A stretch of DNA of 64,000 nucleotides from Rossellomorea orangium (GCF_019334305.1 NZ_JAHWGH010000011.1:1-64000); one strand, 5' to 3'. Numbered from the stretch's first letter, positions 1 to 8,100 are shown. Notes: generated by a model not told the origin, from the letters alone. Program-made: numbers and translations.

Positions 1-97
<97 letters not shown>

Positions 98-103
98 TGG
101 ATT

Positions 104-137
104 AAAGAGTAGCTCATTGGGAGTTACTCTTTTTTTG
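104..137 (+). terminator. intrinsic terminator of the rRNA operon
   Basis: An inverted repeat (AAAGAGTA ... TACTCTTT) with a short internal loop is followed by a run of seven T residues. It lies a few bases after the 5S gene, so it ends the rRNA transcript. Confidence 0.85.
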
Positions 138-750
138 TTTTGATTTGAAAAGATATTTTAGAATTAGATCCTATGATGATTGTTTACTAGGAAGATTAAC
201 CGGTCATCAGATGATAAGTGAAATAATTTTGAAGTGTGTAAAGAAAATTCGACATCTTGGAATGATTATTTGGAATCTCGCACGATAAAGCAAAATGGGG
301 CTTGAAAAATTAAATTCTCGCGCGATAATTGAAAAACAGGCACGATTCCTAGCAAATCTCGCACGATTCTTCTTCATGGTTATCTAACTCCATTGAATCA
401 AGCAAAAAATTACGACCATAATCTTTATCTCCATGTCCCCAATTACCTACTTAAACACCATCTTAAAATGGTACGATTGGTTAAGCACACTCATCACTGA
501 CCCATCCTTCATTATGCTGATGATATTCGAAATCTCCCCAGACAGATCAAGAAGAATAGCACATAAGGCTTTTACTTTTGCAGATTAATTTCTAGTCCGA
601 AACCCGTTCCAAATAAAGTATGTAAAACTGTCTTTTTTCACCCAATGCCCAAATAATAAATTGTAGCTCCACTCTCTTCACATTCGGAGAAGTTGACTTC
701 TTCTTCCATTAGTTCTACAGTATTAGTATATAGAGGTTTGATCTGAAAGG
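138..750. other. long intergenic region with degenerate GCACGAT repeats
   Basis: No convincing gene is seen in these 613 bases; all frames are broken. Between about 270 and 372 it holds four related units (TCTCGCACGATAAAG, TCTCGCGCGATAATT, GGCACGATTCC, TCTCGCACGATTCTT) that match a second repeat block near 17.0 kb. The remainder, about 380-740, is AT-rich; its minus strand has a short open stretch near 700 with no recognisable product. Confidence 0.6.
275..369. repeat. degenerate GCACGATT repeat block A
   Basis: Four imperfect copies of a unit around TCTCGCACGATT are spaced irregularly by 17 to 41 bases. The same core, with GCATGATT variants, recurs in the block at 17013-17109. Function unknown. 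Irregular spacing and degenerate units argue against a CRISPR array. Confidence 0.5.
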
Positions 751-759
751 GTGGTACTC

Positions 760-1596
760 TTGCAAGGTTCTTCTAGTACTTTGATTGATTCGTTTTTAAA
801 GTGGCTTGAACAGGAAGGGAAATCCTCAAATACTATTTCAACTTACCATCAAGAACTTAAGAAATTTGAACAATGGCTTCAGGGAAATCATCAAGAAATC
901 GGCGATGTTACTCAGAAGGATGTTCAGGATTACATACTGTTTTTAGAAGAGAAGGGTAAGAGCCCGATTACAACGGATAAGATTTTGGGAGCGATCCGAA
1001 CCTTTTCAAAGTATTTAAAGAAGCCCCATATTACACTTGGAATTCATATTCAAAAGGCTGATAAGAAAGATGAAATAGAGGTTCTTAGCAAAAAAGAGTG
1101 TGAGAAACTGTTATCTGAAGTAAGAGAGCAGGAGAATGAAAGAAATATAGCCATTGTATACATGCTTCTTCATACAGGGATTAGAGTGTCTGAACTTTGT
1201 GGGTTGGATCAATCTGATCTTGATTTGAATGAGGGCTTCCTAAAGGTAGTGTCACCTCACGATAAAGAGAGAGTAATTCCGCTTTCTGAAGAACTGAAAC
1301 AACATCTAAAGAGTTATTTGCCGTTAAATCCTGTGGAAAACGCTCTGTTTGTGTCAAAATCAAACGAGCGGTTAACGGAGAGAGCTGTGCAGTATATGTT
1401 GAAGAAATATGGTGTAAATGCTCAGAAGTTACGCCATACCTTTTGTCAGCAATTAATTGACAAGGGGGTGAGCCTGGAAGTGGTCTCTAAGCTCGCTGGT
1501 CATAAAGACATAAATGTCACGAAGAGATATGCCAGATCCAGGGTTCAACAGTCAGAATACGAAGATGCGATTCGAAAAACATTTTCTCCTGAATGA
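760..1596 (+). CDS. tyrosine recombinase / phage-type integrase (XerC/D-like)
   Basis: This is a tyrosine site-specific recombinase of about 278 residues, close to the XerC/XerD length. An N-terminal SAM-like DNA-binding domain (first ~95 residues) is followed by the catalytic domain. The expected catalytic residues are visible: Arg in HTGIRVSELCGL, His-x-x-Arg in KLRHTF, His in LAGHKD and the nucleophile Tyr in TKRYARS. A GTG at 751 keeps the frame open, but AAAGG abuts it directly. The AAAGGGTGG at 746-754 sits 5 bases before a TTG at 760, so I prefer the TTG. No phage genes, excisionase or evident attachment sites flank it. It could act in chromosome dimer resolution or be a solitary integrase relic. 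Its own terminator follows. Confidence 0.85.
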   Translation: MQGSSSTLIDSFLKWLEQEGKSSNTISTYHQELKKFEQWLQGNHQEIGDVTQKDVQDYILFLEEKGKSPITTDKILGAIRTFSKYLKKPHITLGIHIQKADKKDEIEVLSKKECEKLLSEVREQENERNIAIVYMLLHTGIRVSELCGLDQSDLDLNEGFLKVVSPHDKERVIPLSEELKQHLKSYLPLNPVENALFVSKSNERLTERAVQYMLKKYGVNAQKLRHTFCQQLIDKGVSLEVVSKLAGHKDINVTKRYARSRVQQSEYEDAIRKTFSPE

Positions 1597-1631
1597 GGTC
1601 ATTCAGGGGTAGAAGCAATATATCCGTCATC

Positions 1632-1664
1632 AACCCTTTATTCAACATGAATAAGGGGTTTTGT
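1632..1664 (+). terminator. intrinsic terminator after the recombinase
   Basis: AACCCTTTATTC and GAATAAGGGGTT pair around a 5-base loop and are followed by TTTTG. It separates the recombinase from the next gene. This supports a start for that gene at 1771 rather than at the in-frame GTG at 1666, which lies beside the hairpin. Confidence 0.75.
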
Positions 1665-1770
1665 CGTGAGGCTTGTCGGAATTTTTGTTACGGATGTCTA
1701 CATATATATACAAAATCATTTTCCCTCTACCTATATGATAGTAAATATCAAATGGGCAGGGGGATCCTTA

Positions 1771-2583
1771 ATGAGAGCGTTGACGATTGGATTGATGATT
1801 GTAACACTTTTTACGTTGATTAGTGGGAAACTTTATTGGAATGATAGGATTGATAGGGTACAGGCAAAGGGACAATTTGAACAAGCCACAAATGAGGAAG
1901 TTGTGAGTAGGACAGATTCGGAGAAAGCCCCGGACAAAAAGAAGGCAGATGTCATTACGCTCGATAAGATCAATTTTTTTCCTAAAGCATTACAACCGAA
2001 GTTTCGAGAAAAAGTTCAAAAGGGTCAAGCGATTACGCTTGCAGTTGTAGGCTCTGCTTCTACTTCTAATCAAGAGGGAGCATGGCCGAACTTGTTGGAA
2101 GAAGAATTAGTGGAGACATATGGTAAGTCCGTCATCAAGGTGGCGACGAAGGGAATTTCAAACAAAACATCTACTCAAGTCATTAATGAAAAGCTTCTAA
2201 CGAAACTGGCAGCATCGAAACCGGATGTCTTGCTCATTGAGCCTTTTCTTTTATATGATAACTCCAAACTATCCATGGATGATCGCTTGAGGAATCTATC
2301 TACCATCATACATCAGTTTAAGTCTCTCAATTCCGACATCACGGTTATGATTCAACCATCCAACCCTGTTTATCAGGCTTATTATTATCCTAAAGAGGAA
2401 AGTGAATTGGAGGAATATGCTTTAACCCACGGGTATATCTATCTTGATCACTGGAAGGCGTGGCCGAACGGGGAATCGAATGAGCTATTAAGCTATCTTA
2501 CCAGTGATGGTCTGCCTAATGAAAAGGGAAATATCGTTTGGGCGCGTTTTTTAATAGAATACTTCACTCAAAAACATGATTGA
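1771..2583 (+). CDS. exported SGNH/GDSL-hydrolase-like protein
   Basis: A 270-residue protein. The ATG at 1771 follows CAGGGGGA at 8 bases and opens a hydrophobic N-terminus (ALTIGLMIVTLFTLISG) that looks like a signal anchor, so it is probably secreted or membrane-tethered. The remainder resembles SGNH hydrolases: a block I-like strand ending VVGSAST, GAWPNLLEEEL, a block III-like PDVLLIEPF, and a C-terminal SDGLPNEKGN where esterases of this fold carry DGxHPN. The usual GDS serine motif and the C-terminal catalytic His are therefore not conserved in standard form, so activity is uncertain. Family assignment is by pattern only. It is monocistronic, between the recombinase terminator and the riboswitch region. 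Confidence 0.7.
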   Translation: MRALTIGLMIVTLFTLISGKLYWNDRIDRVQAKGQFEQATNEEVVSRTDSEKAPDKKKADVITLDKINFFPKALQPKFREKVQKGQAITLAVVGSASTSNQEGAWPNLLEEELVETYGKSVIKVATKGISNKTSTQVINEKLLTKLAASKPDVLLIEPFLLYDNSKLSMDDRLRNLSTIIHQFKSLNSDITVMIQPSNPVYQAYYYPKEESELEEYALTHGYIYLDHWKAWPNGESNELLSYLTSDGLPNEKGNIVWARFLIEYFTQKHD

Positions 2584-2701
2584 TTTACCCTGGTGTCTAA
2601 AAATGCTGTCGATAAATATAATCAATAATTTATAGATTATTCAGACTTTTATATTATATAATTGTAAATATTAAGAAAATATACAGAGAGGAGGACCTGG
2701 T

Positions 2702-2830
2702 TTGCCGGTCTATTATATGAAGGAGATTTGGACTCCACTCAAGATGATTGGTATTAAATTTTTCAGAAGTGAAGAGAAGAGTGTATATGTAAAAGTGTTC
2801 CAAAATCCCCGTAGAAGATTATTCAACTAA
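2702..2830 (+). CDS. possible 42-residue small protein
   Basis: A TTG start at 2702 is preceded by an almost ideal ribosome binding site, AGAGAGGAGG (2685-2694), at 7 bases. The frame encodes a basic, aromatic-rich peptide beginning MPVYYMKEIW and ending RRRLFN, with no signal peptide or known domain. A TATAAT at 2657-2662 could be its -10 box; no good -35 is seen. The c-di-GMP riboswitch begins 20 bases after the stop codon, so both may share a transcript. No homologue is recognised. The strength of the ribosome binding site is the main support. Confidence 0.45.
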   Translation: MPVYYMKEIWTPLKMIGIKFFRSEEKSVYVKVFQNPRRRLFN

Positions 2831-2850
2831 TTAGAAACAGACATATGTAC

Positions 2851-2934
2851 GATAAAGGCAAACCCATTGAAAGATGGTGACGCAAAACTATAGGGGCTAA
2901 CGTTTATAAAAACTACGCCTGCCAGTTGCCGAAT
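2851..2934 (+). promoter_or_regulatory. c-di-GMP-I (GEMM-I) riboswitch aptamer
   Basis: The sequence shows the conserved GEMM-I elements in order: AAAGGCAAACC, a CCAT/ATGG hairpin closed by a GAAA tetraloop, GGTGACGCAAA, CTATAGGGGCTAACG (the tetraloop-receptor side of P2) and GCCTGCCAGTTGCCGA, which closes P1 by pairing TTGCC with GGCAA. This class binds cyclic di-GMP. A terminator hairpin follows at 2960, as expected for an expression platform. No plus-strand gene lies downstream: the next gene is convergent and encodes a GGDEF-EAL-PilZ protein. The controlled transcript is therefore unclear. Confidence 0.88.
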
Positions 2935-2959
2935 ACATATCCTATAATGAATCGAGACC

Positions 2960-2986
2960 AAACCTTGCAGAAAGGTTTTTTTATTT
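2960..2986 (+). terminator. terminator / expression platform of the c-di-GMP riboswitch
   Basis: AAACCTT and AAGGTTT pair around a GCAGA loop and run into seven Ts. It lies 25 bases after the aptamer, a normal distance for a riboswitch-controlled terminator. Confidence 0.7.
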
Positions 2987-3030
2987 GACCAAAAAAGGTG
3001 TGCTGAAACTTATATTGCTTTTAATAAGAA

Positions 3031-3085
3031 TAAAAAAACCGAACGATTTCGTTTTCCTTAACAGAAATTCGAATAATCGCTCGGA
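3031..3085 (-). terminator. intrinsic terminator of the GGDEF-EAL-PilZ gene
   Basis: Read on the minus strand, CCGAGCGATT pairs with AATCGTTCGG across a loop of about 28 bases, which itself contains a small ATTCGAAT palindrome. The arm is followed by seven Ts. It sits 45 bases past the stop codon of the minus-strand gene. Confidence 0.65.
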
Positions 3086-3129
3086 ATTTTCTTTGGCTAA
3101 TACACTTTTATCCCAGCCTCAATAATGTT

Positions 3130-6072
3130 CTATTTTGTTAGTTTAATGGTTAGATACTCTATCCCGTCCTTCAAAATAAATGGACACCCCTCAGTGGCAG
3201 GCGTCTTCAACACCTCAATCGACAACTTATTCAACCGTTTCGTCAACTGTGCTTCCTCAGAAGGACTGAGGATGAACTGTACCCCGTATAAACAGAAATC
3301 AGACTTATATTCTTGCTTCCATACTATTTTTCCTGAAAGAGTGACTGGCTCGCCTAGTAGCACGGTATTGAAATGAAAAATGATTCCGGGTGAAACAGGC
3401 AGCCTCAGATGAGACAGGAATCTTAATCCACCCGGACCGAGGTTTTCTACTAGGACTTCTGTTGTTCCTACTGTTGCAGACTTTCCATTTACGCTCGCGA
3501 TCGTCATGTCTGTTCGCAGAGGGTATGTAAAGTCGATTCTGAATACGTCGCGCCTTTCCTCTACAGGGGGTTCTGCCTGGCTCGGTTGCGGGATTAGGAC
3601 GGGATCGATCAAGAACCGCTGGAAGTCTTCAGGTGGCACGGGTTTACTGAATAGGTATCCTTGTAATATGTCGCAGTCCTGCTCTATGAGGAACATCCGC
3701 TGGTCTTTTGTTTCCACACCTTCTGCTACTACTGTCAAGCGTAATCCGTGTGCCATGCGAATGATGGATTTCGTGATTTCGGCATCACTTTCATTCAGGT
3801 AGTCTCGTATGAAGCTCCGATCAATTTTAACGGTGTCGACGTTGAATTTTTTTAAGTATAAGAGAGAGGAGAATCCTGTTCCAAAGTCATCAAGGGAAAA
3901 TCGGATCCCTATCTCTTTCAATCTTTCAATGGATGAAATGAACGTTTCTTCGTTCTGGATCAGTACACTTTCAGTAATTTCAAGATCAAGAAGGGAGGGG
4001 TTCACACCAGTTTCTTCTATAATATTGAGAGTGGTTTCCACCCAGTCATTCCGCAGAAAGCGTTTGGGCGACATATTGATGGAAATGGGGATGAGGGGAA
4101 CCTCTAATCTCTCCCACTCTCTTAGTTGTTCACATACTGTCTGGATCACCCAATCGGTAATGGGGATGATGAGCCCATTTTCTTCAGCGATGGGAATGAA
4201 TTCATGAGGGGATATCAATCCCCATTCCGGATGCTCCCATCTGATTAGGGCTTCTGCTCCGACCAATCGGCCGGTTTTACCATCCACTTTTGGCTGGTAA
4301 TGTAAGAGGAGTTCATCTTTCTTTATTGCTTTACGAAGATCCTTTTCTAATTGAAAGACTTTGAACGATTCGATATTCATGGACGACGTATAGATTTGAA
4401 TATTATTCTTCCCCATTTCTTTCGCTCTGTATAAGGCGGTATCAGCTCTGCCCATAAGCGTCTCCGGATCTTCTCCGTCGATGGGATACAAGGTCATCCC
4501 AATGCTTGCGGTTACAAATAGCTCATATCCGTTGATAAAGAAGGGTTCTTCCAATGAGTGTATCAGTTTTCTGGCAAACGAAACGGCTTCTTCTGTATCC
4601 TGTATACGGCGTAGGAGGATGGTGAATTCGTCTCCTCCCATTCTGGCGACGAGATCACGTTCAGGAGTATTCTGTTGCAGCCGGGAAGATATTTCTTTAA
4701 GCAGGAGATCGCCTTTTTGATGCCCCAAGGTGTCGTTGATCCGTTTGAAACCATCCATGTCTATGTATAAAACGGCAAATTGTTTTTTTAATGTGCTGGA
4801 GCTTTCAATAAGAGTGACAAGTTCATCTTCAAACATCCTTCGATTCGGGAGATCAGTCAAGTAATCATAATAAGCAAGGTGGGCCATGGCTTCTTCTGAC
4901 TTGATCTGCTCTGTTATGTCTGTGATGATCCCGTCCAGCCGGATCAGTGTTCCTTCATGATTGAACACAGGTATCGTGTTATCTTCGACCCAGCGGATAT
5001 GACCTTCCTTGTGGATGATACGATAGCGCCCTTTTGGTGGCTTTGAGTCTGCCAATATCTCTTGTCTTGATTGGTAGTATGACAGGTCGTCAGATGCGAT
5101 GAGGTCTGACCAAATAATCGATCCTTCTTCAAATTCCTGACTTGTGTATCCGGAAATATTCTCAATGCCCTTCGAAGTGAACAGGATTTTGTTCTCTAGT
5201 ACATCCATGGACCATATTCCGGCGTCCAGATTATCGTAGATTTTCTTGACGTGCTGTTCTTGTTCTTTCATTTTCGTTTGGATGTGTACTTGTTCTGTAA
5301 TATCATGGGATGTTCCGATCATGCGGACCGGACGCCTGTTTTCATCAAGAAGCACATCTGCATATTGATTCACGACTCGCAGGGAGCCGTCCTTCTTAAT
5401 GATTCGATAAGAAATGCTGAAGATACATTTCTCTTCAATCGCTTTTTGATACTGGGTCTCGAAGTTCTCCCGGTCATCGGGATGGATTCGCTCATACACC
5501 TTTTCATAAGTAGGGGTTTCATCCATGTCCAAGTCGAACAGAGCGTACATTTGATCGGACCAAAGAGCTTTGTTATGGACGATATCATAGTCCCACGTTC
5601 CAAGGTCCACAAGTTCCTCTACCGTATTGACGCTCATTTCAAGTTTGGAAAGAATGGCTTTCTGGGCTTCCAATTCGGTGATGTCACTGATGAGGAGAGC
5701 GACACCGAAGGGTTCATTCCGGTTGAAAAGAGGCTGGAAATGGACGTTCGTTTCAATGAGTTTTCCATTTCGAAGGATATGAGCACTCCGGTACTGCTGG
5801 TATTCCCCCTCCACTGCTTTACTGAAATGCTCAAGGGTATTAGAAATATAGGGCTGGGGAATGCAGTTGGAAATAAAATGCTGAATATTCTTAACTTTTC
5901 GATCGAAAAATGTCATTGCCGCCTTATTCGAGGCTAGTATATGCCCATTCTGATCCATGATATAGATAGGATCAGGATAACGATCAAATAATAATTCATA
6001 GATATTGATCAGCTGTTCGTCGTCAACCGAGTCATTTTGAGATTTTCTTAGAAGATTCATCACCTTTAACAA
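3130..6072 (-). CDS. PAS-GGDEF-EAL-PilZ cyclic-di-GMP signalling protein
   Basis: A soluble protein of about 980 residues that probably turns over cyclic di-GMP. Order: three PAS domains (roughly residues 15-390, with PAC-like ends at DITE/DITEQ), GGDEF (about 410-570, motif RMGGDEF intact), EAL (about 580-830) and a C-terminal PilZ domain (about 855-960; RRDVFR and ENLGPGG). The EAL active site looks complete: EALIRW, NMSPKRF, EITES, DDFGTGFSS, KIDRSF and AEGVET, so phosphodiesterase activity is likely. The PilZ domain may sense product or substrate. There is no clear RxxD inhibitory site before GGDEF. The frame stays open to a GTG at 6096 that lacks a ribosome binding site; GAAAGGGG lies about 10 bases before the TTG at 6072, which I prefer. 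Confidence 0.93.
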   Translation of the reverse strand: MLKVMNLLRKSQNDSVDDEQLINIYELLFDRYPDPIYIMDQNGHILASNKAAMTFFDRKVKNIQHFISNCIPQPYISNTLEHFSKAVEGEYQQYRSAHILRNGKLIETNVHFQPLFNRNEPFGVALLISDITELEAQKAILSKLEMSVNTVEELVDLGTWDYDIVHNKALWSDQMYALFDLDMDETPTYEKVYERIHPDDRENFETQYQKAIEEKCIFSISYRIIKKDGSLRVVNQYADVLLDENRRPVRMIGTSHDITEQVHIQTKMKEQEQHVKKIYDNLDAGIWSMDVLENKILFTSKGIENISGYTSQEFEEGSIIWSDLIASDDLSYYQSRQEILADSKPPKGRYRIIHKEGHIRWVEDNTIPVFNHEGTLIRLDGIITDITEQIKSEEAMAHLAYYDYLTDLPNRRMFEDELVTLIESSSTLKKQFAVLYIDMDGFKRINDTLGHQKGDLLLKEISSRLQQNTPERDLVARMGGDEFTILLRRIQDTEEAVSFARKLIHSLEEPFFINGYELFVTASIGMTLYPIDGEDPETLMGRADTALYRAKEMGKNNIQIYTSSMNIESFKVFQLEKDLRKAIKKDELLLHYQPKVDGKTGRLVGAEALIRWEHPEWGLISPHEFIPIAEENGLIIPITDWVIQTVCEQLREWERLEVPLIPISINMSPKRFLRNDWVETTLNIIEETGVNPSLLDLEITESVLIQNEETFISSIERLKEIGIRFSLDDFGTGFSSLLYLKKFNVDTVKIDRSFIRDYLNESDAEITKSIIRMAHGLRLTVVAEGVETKDQRMFLIEQDCDILQGYLFSKPVPPEDFQRFLIDPVLIPQPSQAEPPVEERRDVFRIDFTYPLRTDMTIASVNGKSATVGTTEVLVENLGPGGLRFLSHLRLPVSPGIIFHFNTVLLGEPVTLSGKIVWKQEYKSDFCLYGVQFILSPSEEAQLTKRLNKLSIEVLKTPATEGCPFILKDGIEYLTIKLTK

Positions 6073-6230
6073 GCAAGCTGTTCCCCTTTCGTTCACAATA
6101 TACTATGAAAAATATACCATAATACCTATTGGGAATGGAATGCACCTGAAAGAATATTCGACTAGAAATCCCTAAATTCTTCAAATTATGAGATTTTTCT
6201 CAAAAATATACAAATATAAATGGAAATATT

Positions 6231-6248
6231 TTGGGAATGGTATATAAT
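6231..6248 (+). promoter_or_regulatory. probable comK promoter
   Basis: An extended -10 element (TGG followed by TATATAAT, 6238-6248) lies about 65 bases before the comK start. The flanking A/T tracts are of the kind bound by ComK (AAAA-N5-TTTT), but I find no exact pair, so autoregulation is only a suggestion. Confidence 0.4.
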
Positions 6249-6312
6249 AGTGATAAAGTCTCATTTCTCGAAAATATCAGATAATAGAGGCTTATACTAA
6301 AGAGGAAAAAGG

Positions 6313-6873
6313 ATGGTGTTCGGTTTGAAAGGTTTAAAAGAGTTGGTTACTCGAAGGACATTGGCAATCAGTCCTGCTTATGATGGGATTCATCAGTCGA
6401 TTGTCCATGATTTCAGAGGCAGGAAGACAGCAGGGAAGAAATCAGCCATGGAGATTCTCGACGAGTCGTGCCTCGCTTACAGGTCCACGTATGATGGAAG
6501 GATCAAGGCTGTCAGGCATGCACTTGACTACCCTAGAAAGACACCTCTTATGATATGTCCGCAGCAATACATCTATGCGATACCCACCAAGGCCCCGACC
6601 GATTATGATTGTATATGGCTCTTTTGTCAGCATATTGAATCAACCTCCACCACAGAAGGAATTACCTACGTGCATTTTACCAACGGAGAGAAACTAGCCA
6701 TCAATTGCTCAGAGAGTGTGCTCACCAAACAAAGGGAGCGTGCCGCTGTCACCATGACCCATTTCTCCACCATCCCGACCATCTCATCCATGAACCGCCA
6801 CGAAACCGAACTCTTTCTCCCGGGATTCCAGTCAACCCTCCACAACCTGGACGAATTCGGCGCCCATCTTTGA
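6313..6873 (+). CDS. comK: competence transcription factor ComK
   Basis: A 186-residue ComK homologue, near the length of B. subtilis ComK (192). It corresponds to ComK through the core ILDESCLAYRSTYDGRIKAV, PRKTPLMICPQQYIYAIPT (ComK: KPPIMVDPSNQIFLFPT), IWLFCQHI and VHFTNGEKLAIN (ComK: VTFSNGKTMELP). ComK is the DNA-binding master activator of late competence genes. The ATG at 6313 has AGAGG at 7 bases. The gene is monocistronic and divergent from the c-di-GMP gene. Its stop codon TGA is part of a GAGGGACGGACCTC repeat. Some Bacillaceae carry two comK paralogues; which one this is cannot be told here. Confidence 0.88.
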   Translation: MVFGLKGLKELVTRRTLAISPAYDGIHQSIVHDFRGRKTAGKKSAMEILDESCLAYRSTYDGRIKAVRHALDYPRKTPLMICPQQYIYAIPTKAPTDYDCIWLFCQHIESTSTTEGITYVHFTNGEKLAINCSESVLTKQRERAAVTMTHFSTIPTISSMNRHETELFLPGFQSTLHNLDEFGAHL

Positions 6874-6885
6874 GGGACGGACCTC
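6872..6885 (+). repeat. GAGGGACGGACCTC repeat at the comK 3' end
   Basis: An exact copy of the 14-base element that recurs at 10462, 17814, 35036, 44692 and 47981, with one-mismatch copies at 17834 and 34995. Here it overlaps the comK stop codon. Confidence 0.6.
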
Positions 6886-6902
6886 TAACTGAATAACCAA
6901 AA

Positions 6903-6936
6903 CAGGAGTAGGAAACATGTTCCAACTCCTATTTGT
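6903..6936 (+). terminator. probable terminator after comK
   Basis: AGGAGTAGGAA and TTCCAACTCCT pair around a CATG loop and are followed by a short, weak T stretch (ATTTGT). Confidence 0.5.
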
Positions 6937-7028
6937 CGTTCTCCGGATCTTTTTGAAATATTCCCCATCATTCCCACTAAAAACAATGGTCTATTCTAAA
7001 ATTTAATTTCATATAATATAAAATACAA

Positions 7029-7080
7029 TTGAAATATTATTTTAAACAAGAGTATAATAGAGTTAATGAAAACGCATACA
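7029..7080 (+). promoter_or_regulatory. murQ promoter with CcpA (cre) site
   Basis: TTGAAA (7029-7034) and TATAAT (7053-7058), spaced by 18 bases, form a sigma-A promoter. TGAAAACGCATACA at 7067-7080 matches the cre consensus TGWAANCGNTNWCW with one mismatch. It overlaps the expected transcription start, a position that gives repression by CcpA. Confidence 0.75.
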
Positions 7081-7102
7081 GATTTTACAGGAGGAATGAA
7101 TT

Positions 7103-8005
7103 GTGACACAGGATAATGTTTTCGAATTATCGACCGAGAAGGTGAACCGGAATACGCTTGGGATTGATACAGCGAGTACCGGTGAGATTCTTTCCATGAT
7201 GAATGACGAAGATCAGTTGGTGGCTACGGCTGTCAAGGAAGTCATCTCACAAATAGAAGAAGTGGTCGATAAGGTAGTGGCGTCCATCTCTCAAGGTGGA
7301 AGGCTGATCTATATGGGAGCGGGTACGAGTGGAAGGCTCGGTGTCCTGGATGCGGTTGAATGTCCGCCGACGTTCAGCGTGGATAGTGATGTTGTCGTCG
7401 GCTTGATTGCCGGCGGTGAGAAGGCGTTCGTGAAAGCGGTGGAAGGAGCCGAGGATGATGAGGGTTTAGGCGTATCGGATCTGAAAGAAATCGGACTGAC
7501 TCCGGTGGACACGGTTGTCGGAATCGCAGCGAGCGGGCGTACCCCTTATGTCATTGGCGGTTTGAAATATGCAAGGGAGTTAGGCGCGACGGCAGTGGCC
7601 CTTTCCTGTAATACAGGCTCGAAAATTTCTGCTGAAGCTGAGCTTGCGATTGAAGTGGATGCAGGTCCAGAAGCATTGACGGGATCCACTCGTTTAAAAG
7701 CAGGGACGGCTCAGAAGATGGTGCTGAATATGATTTCCACAGCAAGCATGATCAAGCTCGGGAAAGCCTATGGGAACCTGATGGTGGACGTGAATATTAG
7801 TAACTACAAGCTTGAACAGCGTGCGATCGGTATCATCGAGAGCATCACGGGGGCAGATAAAGAAACGGCAGCAGCGACCTTGAAGAAGGCGAATAACGAA
7901 GTGAAGCCATCGATTGTGATGATCACCCTCGGCTGTGGGTATGAGGAAGCGAAGAATCGATTGGAAGATGCCAACGGATATGTCCGGTTGGCCATTGAAA
8001 AATAG
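7103..8005 (+). CDS. murQ: N-acetylmuramic acid 6-phosphate etherase MurQ
   Basis: A 300-residue SIS-fold lyase. It removes the lactyl ether from MurNAc-6-phosphate to give GlcNAc-6-phosphate and D-lactate in the cytoplasm during wall recycling. The sugar-phosphate-binding signature GAGTSGRLGVLDAVECPPTF and the conserved AASGRTPYV and TGSTRLKAGTAQKMVLN segments are present, and the length is standard. The GTG start at 7103 has CAGGAGG at 8 bases. It is the first gene of murQ-murP-mupG under a cre-controlled promoter. A MurR-type regulator is not in the cluster. Confidence 0.95.
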   Translation: MTQDNVFELSTEKVNRNTLGIDTASTGEILSMMNDEDQLVATAVKEVISQIEEVVDKVVASISQGGRLIYMGAGTSGRLGVLDAVECPPTFSVDSDVVVGLIAGGEKAFVKAVEGAEDDEGLGVSDLKEIGLTPVDTVVGIAASGRTPYVIGGLKYARELGATAVALSCNTGSKISAEAELAIEVDAGPEALTGSTRLKAGTAQKMVLNMISTASMIKLGKAYGNLMVDVNISNYKLEQRAIGIIESITGADKETAAATLKKANNEVKPSIVMITLGCGYEEAKNRLEDANGYVRLAIEK

Positions 8006-8019
8006 TCTATTCGTATAGG

Positions 8020-8068
8020 GGTACCTGTCCCCTCCCATTCATAGACATAAAGTGGGAGGGACACTCAG
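8020..8068 (+). repeat. inverted repeat between murQ and murP
   Basis: TACCTGTCCCCTCCCA and TGGGAGGGACACTCAGGTA form an imperfect inverted repeat with a loop of about 17 bases. There is no T-run, so it is more likely an mRNA processing or stabilising hairpin than a terminator. Confidence 0.4.
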
Positions 8069-8100
8069 GTAGATAGATGGAACGAAAGGGGAAGGTGAAA

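Noticed and set aside
275..369. Possible CRISPR array in the repeat block near the rRNA operon
   Set aside because: Units are degenerate and irregularly spaced with no unique spacers of constant length, and no cas genes are nearby.
380..740. Decayed gene on the minus strand before the recombinase
   Set aside because: Short open segments exist but each is broken by stops and none resembles a known protein.
1593..1823. Frame overlapping the recombinase end and the SGNH gene start
   Set aside because: It crosses a terminator hairpin, has no ribosome binding site and competes with the well supported gene at 1771.
2996..3122. Short TTG frame between the riboswitch terminator and 3122 as a leader or target peptide
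   Set aside because: AAAAGGTG is about 14 bases from the TTG, too far, and the frame runs through the opposite gene's terminator; composition is not protein-like.
3125..3376. Plus-strand frame after the riboswitch as the riboswitch-controlled gene
   Set aside because: It is antisense to the PilZ-coding end of the minus-strand gene, has no ribosome binding site and no recognisable product.
5251..5937. 228-codon plus-strand frame opposite the PAS domains
   Set aside because: It is a shadow of the minus-strand gene; no start signal and no domain.
6181..6240. ComK-binding K-boxes upstream of comK
   Set aside because: A-rich and T-rich tracts are present but no exact AAAA-N5-TTTT pairs at helical spacing could be found by eye.
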